64,000 nucleotides of DNA from Microbacterium sp. SD291 (GTDB taxonomy: Bacteria > Actinomycetota > Actinomycetes > Actinomycetales > Microbacteriaceae): assembly GCF_017355365.1 (NCBI RefSeq), contig NZ_JADIJR010000004.1:116747-180746 (forward strand), written 5' to 3'. The notes beneath the pieces were generated by a model that saw only the letters and a program-made list of their open reading frames with translations, made no database searches and was not told where the DNA came from. The position numbers and the translations under genes were made by a program. This document shows positions 8,002-17,776 of this stretch, piece after piece (the stretch's first letter is position 1; each line of letters opens with the position of its first letter).

Positions 8002-8979
8002 TCAGTGAGCCGCGCGCCGCGCCTCCCAGCCCGTCCGCACCATGTCGTCGACCGTGTACCGCATCTTCCAGTCGAGGTCGCGGGCGGCGAGCTCGCCGGT
8101 GGCGACGATGCGATCGGGGTCGCCGGCGCGCCGGGGCCCGATCTCGGGGGTGAAGTCGATGCCGGTCACGCGCGCAACGGCATCCATGATCTGCCTGACG
8201 CTGAGGCCGTCACCGGAGCCGAGGTTGTACGCCGGCTCGAGCGGCTGCCCGGCGGCGAGGCGCTGGGCGGCGGCCACGTGGGCGGCGGCGATGTCGCCGA
8301 CGTGCACGTAGTCGCGCACGTTCGTGCCGTCCTCGGTGTCGTAGTCGTCGCCGTTGATGCGCGGCGTCTCGCCCGCGATCAGCTTCTCGAACACGATCGG
8401 GAACAGGTTGTGCGGGCTGACGTCGCAGACCGACGGGTCGGCGGAGCCGACGACGTTGAAGTACCGGAGCGAGGTGTGCCGGAGCGGCGTCTCAGACTCT
8501 GCGGTCGCGACGGCCTGGTCGCGCAGCAGCCATTCGCCGATGAGCTTGGACTCGCCGTACGGGCTGGCCGGCTTCTTCTCGGTGCTCTCGACGACGAGCG
8601 GCACGTCGGGGGTGCCGAACACGGCGGCCGACGAGGAGAACACGATGCTGCCCACGCCCGCGGCATCCATCGCCTCGAGGATCACCCGCGTGCCCTCGAC
8701 GTTCTGCGCGTAGGTGTGCAGCGGGCGCTGCACCGAGACGCCGGCGTACTTGAAGCCCGCGACGTGGATGACGCCCACTGCGGCGTGGTCGCGGAGCGCC
8801 TTCTCGACGAGCTCGCGATCGAGGATGCTGCCCTGCACGAAGGGCACGCCCTCCGGCACGAACGACGCGACGCCGCTGGAGAGGTCGTCGAGCACGACGG
8901 GGGAGAGGCCTGCGTCCGCAAGGGCCCGTACGACGTGCGATCCGATGTAGCCGGCGCCGCCGGTGACGATCCAGGACAT
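8002..8979 (-). CDS. galE: UDP-glucose 4-epimerase
   Basis: This 325-residue short-chain dehydrogenase-type epimerase interconverts UDP-galactose and UDP-glucose. The NAD motif VTGGAGYIGSHVV is at residues 5-17, the catalytic Tyr-x-x-x-Lys is in SPYGESKLIGE, and Ser is in FSSSAAVFG. Substrate-binding blocks LRYFNVVGSADPS and NLGSGDGLSVRQIM are intact. The galK-galT pair lies 33 bp upstream on the same strand, so all three Leloir genes may form one operon read galT-galK-galE. Confidence 0.94.
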   Translation of the reverse strand: MSWIVTGGAGYIGSHVVRALADAGLSPVVLDDLSSGVASFVPEGVPFVQGSILDRELVEKALRDHAAVGVIHVAGFKYAGVSVQRPLHTYAQNVEGTRVILEAMDAAGVGSIVFSSSAAVFGTPDVPLVVESTEKKPASPYGESKLIGEWLLRDQAVATAESETPLRHTSLRYFNVVGSADPSVCDVSPHNLFPIVFEKLIAGETPRINGDDYDTEDGTNVRDYVHVGDIAAAHVAAAQRLAAGQPLEPAYNLGSGDGLSVRQIMDAVARVTGIDFTPEIGPRRAGDPDRIVATGELAARDLDWKMRYTVDDMVRTGWEARRAAH

Positions 8980-9012
8980 GCTTCTCCTTCAGAGGGACTG
9001 ATGCCTATTGTC

Positions 9013-10319
<1,307 letters not shown>

Positions 10320-10323
<4 letters not shown>

Positions 10324-11495
10324 GCGGATGCCCTTTCGATGGCCTCGCGGATGCGGGCGGCGCCCTGCTCTGGGGTGACCTCGGCGGCCCACGCCCACAT
10401 GGCGGCCTCGGAGCCGGCGAGGAACTTCAGCTTGTCGGCGGCCCGTCGCGGGCTGGTGAGCTGCAGATGCAGGCGCACGCTGTCGCGGCCGACGTTCACG
10501 GGAGCCTGGTGCCAGGCGGCGATGTACGGGGTCGGGGTCTCGTAGAGAGCGTCCACGCCGCGCAGCAGCTTCAGGTAGAGCGGAGCGAGCTCGTCGCGCT
10601 CTGCATCCGTCGTCTCGGCGAAGTCGGGCACATGGCGGTGCGGCATGAGGTGCACCTCGAGCGGCCAGCGGGCGGCGAACGGGACGAACGCCGTCCAGTG
10701 CTCTCCCTGGAACACGACCCGGTCCGACTCCTGCTCGAACTCGAGGATGCGCTGGAACAGGTCGGGGGCGGTGCGGTCGATGCTCTCGAGCAGACGCGTG
10801 GTGCGCGGCGTGACGTACGGGTACGCGTAGATCTGCCCGTGCGGGTGCGGCAGCGTGACGCCGATCGCCTCGCCGCGGTTCTCGAACGGGAAGATCTGCT
10901 CGATGCCGGGGAGCTTCGAGAGCGCCGCGGTGCGGTCGGCCCAGGCCTCGATCACGGTGCGGGCGCGCGTGACCGACTGCGTGCCGAACGAGCCGGTGTG
11001 CTCCGGGCTGAAGCAGACGACCTCGCAGCGGCCGACCGACGTGCGAGTGCGGCCGAGGCCGAGTGCCGCCAGGTCGTCGAGCCCGCGCGGCGGGTTGCCT
11101 GCGGCGGGCGCCGCGCCGAACACCTCGGCGAGTGCGGGCCCGAACGCGGGCGAGCGGTTCTCGAACACGGCGACGTCGTAGCGGGACGGCACCTCGGAGG
11201 GGTTCGTCGGCGATTGCGGGGCGAGGGGGTCGGCGTCCGCGCTCGGCATCATCACGCGGTTCTGGCGGTTCGCCGCGACCGTGATCCAGTCGCCGGTGAG
11301 GACGTCGAGACGCATGGTCGCCGTCTCGCCGCGCGGGTCGAGCGTGCGCGCGTCGACCGATCGCTCGGCGTCGAGCGCGGTGTCGGGGTCGTCGTAGTAG
11401 ATCAGCTCGCGGCCGTCGGCCAGCGTGGTGGCGCGCTTGATGACGCCGGCGGTGAGCTGCTCGGCCCGCAACTCCGGAGATTCGATCGTGTTCAC
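10320..11495 (-). CDS. galT: Galactose-1-phosphate uridylyltransferase
   Basis: This 391-residue enzyme is read from GTG 11495; the only upstream option is out of frame or lies within the operator. It transfers UMP between UDP-glucose and galactose-1-phosphate. The active-site HPHGQ is in GVTLPHPHGQIYAYPY, preceded by FENRGEAIG and PEHTG (substrate loop). Other blocks are FVPFAARWPLEVHLMPHRH and WHQAPV. It heads the galT-galK pair (4-base overlap) and diverges from a LacI regulator. The start codon lies within a LacI-type operator, so repression by promoter occlusion is likely. Confidence 0.93.
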
Positions 11496-11533
11496 GTAAA
11501 CATGGTTACACAGGGACCGTGGTAACGTCAACA
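11489..11533. promoter_or_regulatory. Twin LacI-type operators between galT and its regulator
   Basis: TGTTCACGTAAACA (11489-11502) and TGGTAACGTCAACA (11520-11533) both fit TGnTnACGTnAACA. Their centres are 31 bp apart, about three helical turns, so both face the same side of DNA. The first overlaps the galT start and the second lies upstream of the divergent lacI-type gene. This suits cooperative binding and simultaneous control of both directions. Confidence 0.8.
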
Positions 11534-11572
11534 TTCCGAAGTTGTGGAGACAGGACTGGGTGGAGGATGCCG

Positions 11573-12634
11573 GTGAGCGACAGCGATCTCGGGTCCGCGG
11601 GGCGGTCGGGGACGCACGGAGGGGCTGTCTCGTCGGGGCGTGCCTCCTCGGGCCGCGTCTCGTCGGGTCGCGTCTCGATGGCGATGGTCGCCTCTCGTGC
11701 GGGCGTCTCGGGACAGACCGTCTCGCGAGTGGTCAACGACAGCCCGCGGGTCGATCCGGCCACTCGAGAGCGCGTCGAGAAGGCGATGGCCGAGCTCGGC
11801 TACCGTCCGCATCGCGCGGCCAGGGCACTGCGCACCGGCCGTTCGCAGACCATCGGCCTCGTCGTGACGACCCTCGCCACGGTCGGCAACTCGCGGATGC
11901 TGCAGGCGACAGCCGAAGCGGCCGGCGAGCGCGGGTACGCCCTCACGGTCGTCACCGCGGCTGCGGGTGTCGCCGTGGCGTTCGAGCGGCTCGCCGAGCA
12001 GGAGGTCGACGGCGCGATCGTGCTGAACGAGGCATCGGCCCAGGTCGCCGAGGCGGCACGACCCGCCGGCCTCCGGCTCGTGGTCGTCGACGCGCCGACC
12101 GATGCCGAGTTCACGGCCGTGCACAGCGATCACGCCGGCGGTGCTGCGACGGCCACGGCTCACCTGCTCGCACTGGGGCACGAGACCGTCCACCACCTCG
12201 CAGGCCCCGCCGACTCGTTCGCGGCCGCCGAGCGGGAGAGCGGCTGGCGCGCGGCCCTGACCGCAGCGGGGATCGAGGTGCCCGCTGCGGTGCGCGGCGA
12301 CTGGAGCGCGGCATCGGGGTTCGCCGCGGGAAGCGCCCTGGTGGCGGCATCCGCCGTGTTCTGCGCCAACGATCAGATGGCGCTCGGCCTGGTCCGCGCA
12401 CTCGCCGACGCGGGACGCCGCGTGCCCGAGGACGTCAGCGTGATCGGCTTCGACGACGTGCCGGATGCCGCGAACTACCGTCCGCCGCTGACCACGATCA
12501 GGCAGGACTTCACCGCCCTCGCCCAGCGCGCCGTGACGGCCCTGGTCGCCGACATCGAGGGCGCTGCACCCGAGACGTTCCTCGCTGTCGTGCCGACGTC
12601 GCTGGTCGAGCGCAGCAGTACAGCCCCACGATAG
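11573..12634 (+). CDS. LacI family regulator of the gal genes
   Basis: The preferred start is GTG 11573, since GGTGGAGG ends 6 bases before it, giving 353 residues. ATG 11567 touches the Shine-Dalgarno sequence. After a Ser/Gly/Arg-rich N-terminal tail of repeated SSGR(A/V) units (about residues 18-36), the LacI helix-turn-helix reads VSMAMVASRAGVSGQTVSRVVNDSPRVD. A type-I periplasmic-binding sensor domain follows from about residue 75 (QTIGLVVTTLATVGN to VIGFDDVPDAANYRPPLTTI). Divergent from galT with shared twin operators, it probably represses galactose genes and itself. Confidence 0.9.
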   Translation: MSDSDLGSAGRSGTHGGAVSSGRASSGRVSSGRVSMAMVASRAGVSGQTVSRVVNDSPRVDPATRERVEKAMAELGYRPHRAARALRTGRSQTIGLVVTTLATVGNSRMLQATAEAAGERGYALTVVTAAAGVAVAFERLAEQEVDGAIVLNEASAQVAEAARPAGLRLVVVDAPTDAEFTAVHSDHAGGAATATAHLLALGHETVHHLAGPADSFAAAERESGWRAALTAAGIEVPAAVRGDWSAASGFAAGSALVAASAVFCANDQMALGLVRALADAGRRVPEDVSVIGFDDVPDAANYRPPLTTIRQDFTALAQRAVTALVADIEGAAPETFLAVVPTSLVERSSTAPR

Positions 12635-12636
12635 AG

Positions 12637-13740
12637 CTACTCGGCGGCGTGCGCCGTCGACTGCCGAATTTTCAGCGTGGGGCTGAGCACCACGCGGTGC
12701 ACCGGCCGGTCCGGATCGGCGATGCGCCGGGCCACCAGGTCGATGGCGGCCGCACCGACACCGGCGCGCGGCGGGCTCACTGCGGTGAGCGCCGGTGTGA
12801 AGAGCCTCGCCACCTCATCGTCGTAGGCGATGACGGACAGGTCGTCCGGTACGGAGATGCCGCGGTTGAGCGCGATGTCGATGAAGGCCATCGCCTCCGG
12901 GTCGGAGTGGATCAGCAGCCCCGTCACGCCGGTGGCCAGCGCCGTGTCGATCGCGGCGTTCACAGCGGCCGTGAATCCGGGGCCGTTGCGATCAGGGAAC
13001 TGGCTTTCGAAATGCTCAGACGGATTCAGCTCCAGTTCTTCGCACGCGGTCGCCCAACCCTTCACGATCTTGCGTCCTGTCGGCGACTCGCGCGACAGAA
13101 TCAGCCCGACCTTGCGGTGACCGAGTGCGGCGAGGTGGCGCGCCGCGAGCACCGCGCCGAGCGCGTGATCGGTGGTGACGCTTTCGACCGGTTCGCGACC
13201 CGGCAGCACCATCGCGTCGCGTTCGACGAAAACGGTGGGGATGCCGCTTTCATCAATCCACTGCACGACATCCTGCGCGTGCTCGGCGTCTGGATTCGGT
13301 GCGACGATCAGGCCGCGAACGTCGTCACCGGCAACGAGCCGCTCCAGCACGGGGCGCTCGTCTTGCAGCTCGTACGAGGCGCCACGCAGCAGGAGCGTGA
13401 GACCACGTCGCCGTGCCTCCTCTTCCATACCGCGCACGACCCCTGGCCAGTAGTAGTTCAGCGACGGCACGAGTACGGCGATCGATCCGCCAGCAACAGG
13501 TGATCCAGCAGGACCAGCAGCAGAATCAGAACCTGTAGACGTCACCGGCACCGCCCCGCCGTGCACGCGCTCGAGGTGCCCCTCCTCTTCAAGCTGCTGC
13601 AGGTCGCGGCGCAGCGTGACGGCGGCAACCCGCAGATCTTCAGACAGCTGCGAGACGCGCACGATGCCGTCTCTTTCCAACGCCGACAGTATGTGCGCGT
13701 GGCGCGCGTGCGCCAGCGGTGCGTGCTGTTGGTCGGTCAT
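12637..13740 (-). CDS. Hybrid regulator: DeoR-type HTH fused to a LacI-like periplasmic-binding sensor domain
   Basis: This 367-residue protein starts with a DeoR-type winged helix (RHAHILSALERDGIVRVSQL, then LRVAAVTLRRDLQQLEEEGHLERVHGGA, residues about 14-63). It continues into a sugar-binding sensor domain from about residue 86 (IAVLVPSLNYYWPGVVRGMEEEA to VIAYDDEVARLFTPALTAV) as in LacI/GalR proteins. It overlaps the heparinase-like gene upstream by 4 bp and is probably coexpressed with it. It likely senses a sugar from this locus, rather than a phosphosugar as true DeoR proteins do. TGATCG direct repeats at 15690-15740 are its likely targets. Confidence 0.88.
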   Translation of the reverse strand: MTDQQHAPLAHARHAHILSALERDGIVRVSQLSEDLRVAAVTLRRDLQQLEEEGHLERVHGGAVPVTSTGSDSAAGPAGSPVAGGSIAVLVPSLNYYWPGVVRGMEEEARRRGLTLLLRGASYELQDERPVLERLVAGDDVRGLIVAPNPDAEHAQDVVQWIDESGIPTVFVERDAMVLPGREPVESVTTDHALGAVLAARHLAALGHRKVGLILSRESPTGRKIVKGWATACEELELNPSEHFESQFPDRNGPGFTAAVNAAIDTALATGVTGLLIHSDPEAMAFIDIALNRGISVPDDLSVIAYDDEVARLFTPALTAVSPPRAGVGAAAIDLVARRIADPDRPVHRVVLSPTLKIRQSTAHAAE

Positions 13741-15683
13741 CGCTTCACCCTCCGAAGGCTCGCCCGTTCACCGGGCGTCGCTGTGTCTCTTTCTACCCCG
13801 ACTGTGACGCTTCTGCGTGCGCTCGCGTCGAGCTCGATGCGGGTGAGTCGAGTGCCCCACACGTCACTGAGCATCGGATCGTCAAGTTCGCGCACCGCCA
13901 GTTGCACTGAGATGTCGTCTGGCCAACTGACGATCAGCGGCGACGCCCCAGCGATCGGCGTGATCAGCGCGCCTCCGGCGATCAATACGACGTCACCGGC
14001 GACCAGCATCCTTATGCTGACGGCACCGTCGACGTCCCACGCATCATCGATGCGGATGGCCGATGCGCCCCGGTCGAGCGTCGCCGTGCGTCGCCACGAT
14101 CGCAGTCGCTCGATGGGGTACGCGCCGGCGATATCGAGCGACAGGGCAGAGACGGCATCCGTCAGCATCGCTGTCGCGTCGGCGGCCGCAGACGAGGTGC
14201 CTGCGCTCTGCGCGGTTCCGGCGATCTCAGGCACGTTGTGCCACGAGCTCTGCATCGTCCAGATGTCGTACCGGCCGGGCCCGAACGTGGCCTTGGTGTA
14301 GGTCGGGCGCCCAGCGTCGATGATGACCGGAACCCCATCGGATGCCACGACGAACGACCCGACATCGTTGTGGTTGTGGTGCTCACCGTTGTGCCCGCCC
14401 TTGATCGCGAGCGTCAGCCCTGCGGCAGAGCCCGCCTGCTCCCTCGCCAGCAGCACCTGCGTCGACGGCAGCCAGACATCGCGAGGCAGGGGGGACACCG
14501 CAGCGGATGCCGACACCCACGCAGTATCGGTGAGCGCGCGCACGAGCCGGCCGAGGCCTGCGGCTTCGCTCGGATCGACGTCGCGGTGGGCAGCGGCGTG
14601 AGCTGCAGCATCCGCATCGCCGATCTGCAGCGCCGCCCGATGCAGTGCCTGCCATGGCTGATCGGCGCTGACTCTGGCCTGGCCGTCGGCGAGGTTGAGG
14701 TACCACTCGCCACCCAGGTGGCTGCGATGGGGGAAGGCGACGGTCTCGCGCAGCGCGCCGATCTCGCGGGCATCGAGAGCGCCGACAGTTGCGAACGAGA
14801 GCGCATCGAGTGCTTCGAGAGCGCGGCACGCGCCGTTCCACCAGTACGCGTATCCCTCGTCGATCGCCCCGTCGGCAGGCAGCACCGACACGTACCTGTC
14901 AAGCCCTTCGACAACGAGGCTGAGGATCTCGGTGCGAACGTCGACCTCGGCCGGGTCGTCGAGCAGACGGAGCGCGGCGACCAGCACATTGCCATGAATC
15001 CACGGATTCCAGTTGCGCACATCGCCGTCGAGCCCCAGCCAGTGCCAGTCGCGGCGGGCGAGGAATGGGGTGAAGATGCGCGTGCGCGCCTCGTGGCGGA
15101 TGCGCGAGCGGATGCCGGGCGCCCGCACGTCGAGCTGGTCGCCGAGGACGTGGTCGATCCAGGCGAGCTGTCCGACGACTTCGCCGGCACCGAGGTCGAG
15201 GTACGGGTCGGTGACGGTGGCGAGCACGCTGCCGTGCCGCTCGAAGGTGTCGTCGTGTGCCGGCCAGCACCATGAACTCTGTTCGCACAGGAGCTGAACG
15301 CCGTCGACGACCTCGTCGATCCAGGCATCATCGAGCGAGATCGCTGCGGCGATGACGGCGCGGCTCAGCCGATGCTGCCGGGCGAAAGCGGTTTGCTCCC
15401 AGGTGCTGCGGTCGCCGTCGCGGTGCACTCGGGCAGCGGCGCTTGCGAGCGGCTGCGGCCATGGCGTCGTTCGATCCGCCTCGGCCCTGGTCACAAGCGC
15501 CGAGGCGGAGGCTGCGGTCCATGCGCTGCGGTCGCTCGCCGTCGGGGCAGGAAGGGCGTGGCCGGCGGCGGAGAGCGCCTCCGCAACCGGGCCGAATGTC
15601 GCGGCGAGAACGCCGCGGAACGGGGCGTCGACGGCATCCGCTTTCGCGCTGCTCTCGTCTTCGAGGGAGATCACGAGAATCAT
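13737..15683 (-). CDS. Heparinase II/III-like protein (probable polysaccharide lyase, cytoplasmic)
   Basis: Taken from ATG 15683 this gives 648 residues; a start 30 bp further up would lie in the operator region. The N-terminal two-thirds look like an alpha/alpha toroid: WHWLGLDGDVRNWNPWIHGN, GAIDEGYAYWWNGACRALEAL, and a GGEWYLNLADGQ block. The C-terminal beta-sandwich carries the heparinase II/III signature GHNGEHHNHNDVGSFVV with clustered histidines, then DAGRPTYT. No signal peptide is seen, so it likely acts on imported oligosaccharides, as exolytic members do. The regulator gene follows at once. Exact substrate is open; uronate-containing glycans are expected from the family. Confidence 0.85.
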   Translation of the reverse strand: MILVISLEDESSAKADAVDAPFRGVLAATFGPVAEALSAAGHALPAPTASDRSAWTAASASALVTRAEADRTTPWPQPLASAAARVHRDGDRSTWEQTAFARQHRLSRAVIAAAISLDDAWIDEVVDGVQLLCEQSSWCWPAHDDTFERHGSVLATVTDPYLDLGAGEVVGQLAWIDHVLGDQLDVRAPGIRSRIRHEARTRIFTPFLARRDWHWLGLDGDVRNWNPWIHGNVLVAALRLLDDPAEVDVRTEILSLVVEGLDRYVSVLPADGAIDEGYAYWWNGACRALEALDALSFATVGALDAREIGALRETVAFPHRSHLGGEWYLNLADGQARVSADQPWQALHRAALQIGDADAAAHAAAHRDVDPSEAAGLGRLVRALTDTAWVSASAAVSPLPRDVWLPSTQVLLAREQAGSAAGLTLAIKGGHNGEHHNHNDVGSFVVASDGVPVIIDAGRPTYTKATFGPGRYDIWTMQSSWHNVPEIAGTAQSAGTSSAAADATAMLTDAVSALSLDIAGAYPIERLRSWRRTATLDRGASAIRIDDAWDVDGAVSIRMLVAGDVVLIAGGALITPIAGASPLIVSWPDDISVQLAVRELDDPMLSDVWGTRLTRIELDASARRSVTVGVERDTATPGERASLRRVKR

Positions 15684-15689
15684 CTTAGC

Positions 15690-15740
15690 TGATCGAAAAT
15701 GATCGGTTGTCATTCTTTTGAGGATTGTTATGATCGAAAT
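15690..15740. promoter_or_regulatory. TGATCG repeats in the divergent promoter region (candidate operators)
   Basis: TGATCGAAAA (15690-15699), TGATCGGTTG (15700-15709) and TGATCGAAAT (15731-15740) are direct repeats in an AT-rich gap between the heparinase-like and DUF2264 genes. The first two are 10 bp apart. Spaced direct repeats are the usual target style of DeoR-type helices, which fits the nearby hybrid regulator. This is inference from layout. Confidence 0.55.
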
Positions 15741-15818
15741 AGGGTGATAATCTCCTAACGCTCGCGAACGGTCGCCGCCGAGGTGCGAGCAGCCGAACAG
15801 TCTTCAAAGGAGAACCCT

Positions 15819-17720
15819 GTGACGTCCGAGTGCACCGAATGGACCCGCCAGGATCTGGTGGCCTTCGCCGACCGGCTTCTTGACGCCGCGCTGCCGTGGG
15901 CGTCCGAGAGCGGTGCGCGCATCACGCCCCCAGGAGCTTCCGGCGGGTACGGCGTCGACATCGACGGGCTCGAGGGTTTCGCCCGCACGTTCCTCCTCGC
16001 CGGCTTCCGCATCGTCGGGGCACGCGGCGAAGGCGTCGACCATCTCATCGACTTCTACTCCCGCGGTATCGCCGCCGGCGTCGACCCCGAGGCTCCCGAC
16101 CGGTGGGTGCGCCTCGACGAGCACGGTCAGGCGAAGGTGGAAGCGGCGTCGCTCGCGCTCATCCTCGATATGACGCGGCCATGGATCTGGGATCGCCTGG
16201 ACGAAGTCACACAGCAGCGCGTCATCGACTATTTCGCCCCCGCGGTCGGCGACGACACGTACCCGCGCACCAACTGGCTGTGGTTCCGCCTCGTTGTGCA
16301 GACCTTCCTTCGTTCGGTCGGCGGACCCTGGTCGCAGGCCGATGTCGACGCCGACCTGGCGCTGCACGACTCATTCGCGCGGGAGGGCGGCTGGCTCTCC
16401 GACGGGGACGAGCGCTCGTACGACCACTACGTCGGCTGGGCGCTGCACCTGTACCCGACACTGTGGGCGCGGATGCAGGGCGCCGACGAACTTGCCGGCG
16501 GACGAACCGTCCGCGACACCGCGCTCCTCGACGAGTACCTGCAAGACGCCGTCGCCCTCGTCGGTGCAGACGGATCTCCGCTCATTCAAGGGCGCAGCCT
16601 CGTCTACCGTTTCGCCGCCGCCGCGCCGTTCTGGGTCGGCGTGCTTGCCGGGGTGCCGTCGGTCTCGCCGGGTCGACTGCGGCGCGCGGCATCGCGCATC
16701 GTCGAGCATTTCGCCGACAACGGTGTTCCGAACGCGCAGGGGCTGCTCGACCTCGGCTGGCATCACGAGTGGCGCCGGCTGGCGCAGAACTACTCCGGCA
16801 CCGGCTCGCCCTACTGGGCGGCCAAGGGCCTGCTCGGCATCGCGCTTCCGGCCGATCACCCGGTGTGGGCTGCCGAAACCGAACCGCTCCCTTCGGAGCA
16901 GGGGCCCACGCTTCGCGCCGTTCCCGCCGCCGGCTGGGTCATCGCCACGACCGACGACGGCATCGCCATGATCATCAACCACGGAACCGACCACGCGCTG
17001 CCAGGCTCGCTGGCAGGCGACTCCCCGCTCTACGCGCGCATCGGCTACTCCACTGCGACCAGCCCGCTCCTCAACGGCGACGCTTGGCAGGAACCGCTCG
17101 AACAGGCCGTCACTCTCGTGCACTCGGACGGCCGCGCGACGCACCGCACCGGCATGGCGCTGCTCGACACCCGCGTCGAGGGTGGCGTCGGCATCGCCGG
17201 ATCCGCCGCCGCCGCCCACTGGATTGCGCCAGCCGCAACCCAGGTGCGCCACGGCTCTGGCATCGCCGGTGACGTGACGATCGCCGGCCACCTGACCACC
17301 TGGTCGGTCGTACGCGGCGCATGGGAAGTGCGGTTGGTGCGTATCGACAGTCTCGAAGCGGATGCCGCACCCACCGCGCTGCGCTTCGGAGGGTGGGCGA
17401 TCGCAGCGGCAGAAGCAACGACAGACGAGGTCGCCGCAGGCCGTGCCTCGGTCTCAGCCGACGGCCGCGTCAGCACGATCGTCGCGCTCACCCCCGGCGG
17501 AGCGCCGGCTATCGCGCACCGCACCAACGCCAGCCCCCTCGGCGACAGTGCCGCGGTGCCGACGATCGACTTCCCCGCCACGACCGGCGAGTGGGTTGCT
17601 GTCGCCGTGCACCTCGGCGGTAGCGCAGCATCCGCTCCCGCCGTCGTCATCGACGATCACATCACCATCACCTGGCCGGACGCCACCACCACCGACTTCA
17701 CTGACGCCCGCACGGCGTAA
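15819..17720 (+). CDS. DUF2264 domain-containing protein (GH154-like; possible glucuronidase)
   Basis: The start is GTG 15819, with AAAGGAGA 8 bp upstream, giving 633 residues. The N-terminal (alpha/alpha)-type domain has the DUF2264 blocks: ARTFLLAGFRIVGARGEG, YPRTNWLWFRLVVQTFLRSVG, WLSDGDERSYDHYVGWALH, GRSLVYRFAAAAPFW and GLLDLGWHHEWRRLAQNYSG. A beta-rich C-terminal half follows. As I recall, DUF2264 corresponds to CAZy family GH154, whose characterised member is a beta-glucuronidase; this is family knowledge, not shown here. No signal peptide. It heads an operon with the ABC transporter and faces the heparinase-like gene, so cytoplasmic breakdown of uronate oligosaccharides is likely. Confidence 0.83.
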   Translation: MTSECTEWTRQDLVAFADRLLDAALPWASESGARITPPGASGGYGVDIDGLEGFARTFLLAGFRIVGARGEGVDHLIDFYSRGIAAGVDPEAPDRWVRLDEHGQAKVEAASLALILDMTRPWIWDRLDEVTQQRVIDYFAPAVGDDTYPRTNWLWFRLVVQTFLRSVGGPWSQADVDADLALHDSFAREGGWLSDGDERSYDHYVGWALHLYPTLWARMQGADELAGGRTVRDTALLDEYLQDAVALVGADGSPLIQGRSLVYRFAAAAPFWVGVLAGVPSVSPGRLRRAASRIVEHFADNGVPNAQGLLDLGWHHEWRRLAQNYSGTGSPYWAAKGLLGIALPADHPVWAAETEPLPSEQGPTLRAVPAAGWVIATTDDGIAMIINHGTDHALPGSLAGDSPLYARIGYSTATSPLLNGDAWQEPLEQAVTLVHSDGRATHRTGMALLDTRVEGGVGIAGSAAAAHWIAPAATQVRHGSGIAGDVTIAGHLTTWSVVRGAWEVRLVRIDSLEADAAPTALRFGGWAIAAAEATTDEVAAGRASVSADGRVSTIVALTPGGAPAIAHRTNASPLGDSAAVPTIDFPATTGEWVAVAVHLGGSAASAPAVVIDDHITITWPDATTTDFTDARTA

Positions 17721-17776
17721 AGCCGCGCGGATACCCTGACCCATTCGTGGGCACCATTGCAAAGGAGCAGCACCTC

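Noticed and set aside
11466..11482. GCAACTCCGGAGATTCG in the galT start region as a copy of the CACAACTCCGGAGA element
   Set aside because: Only one arm is present, and it encodes the galT N-terminus (ESPELRAEQ). No pairing partner lies within 100 bp.
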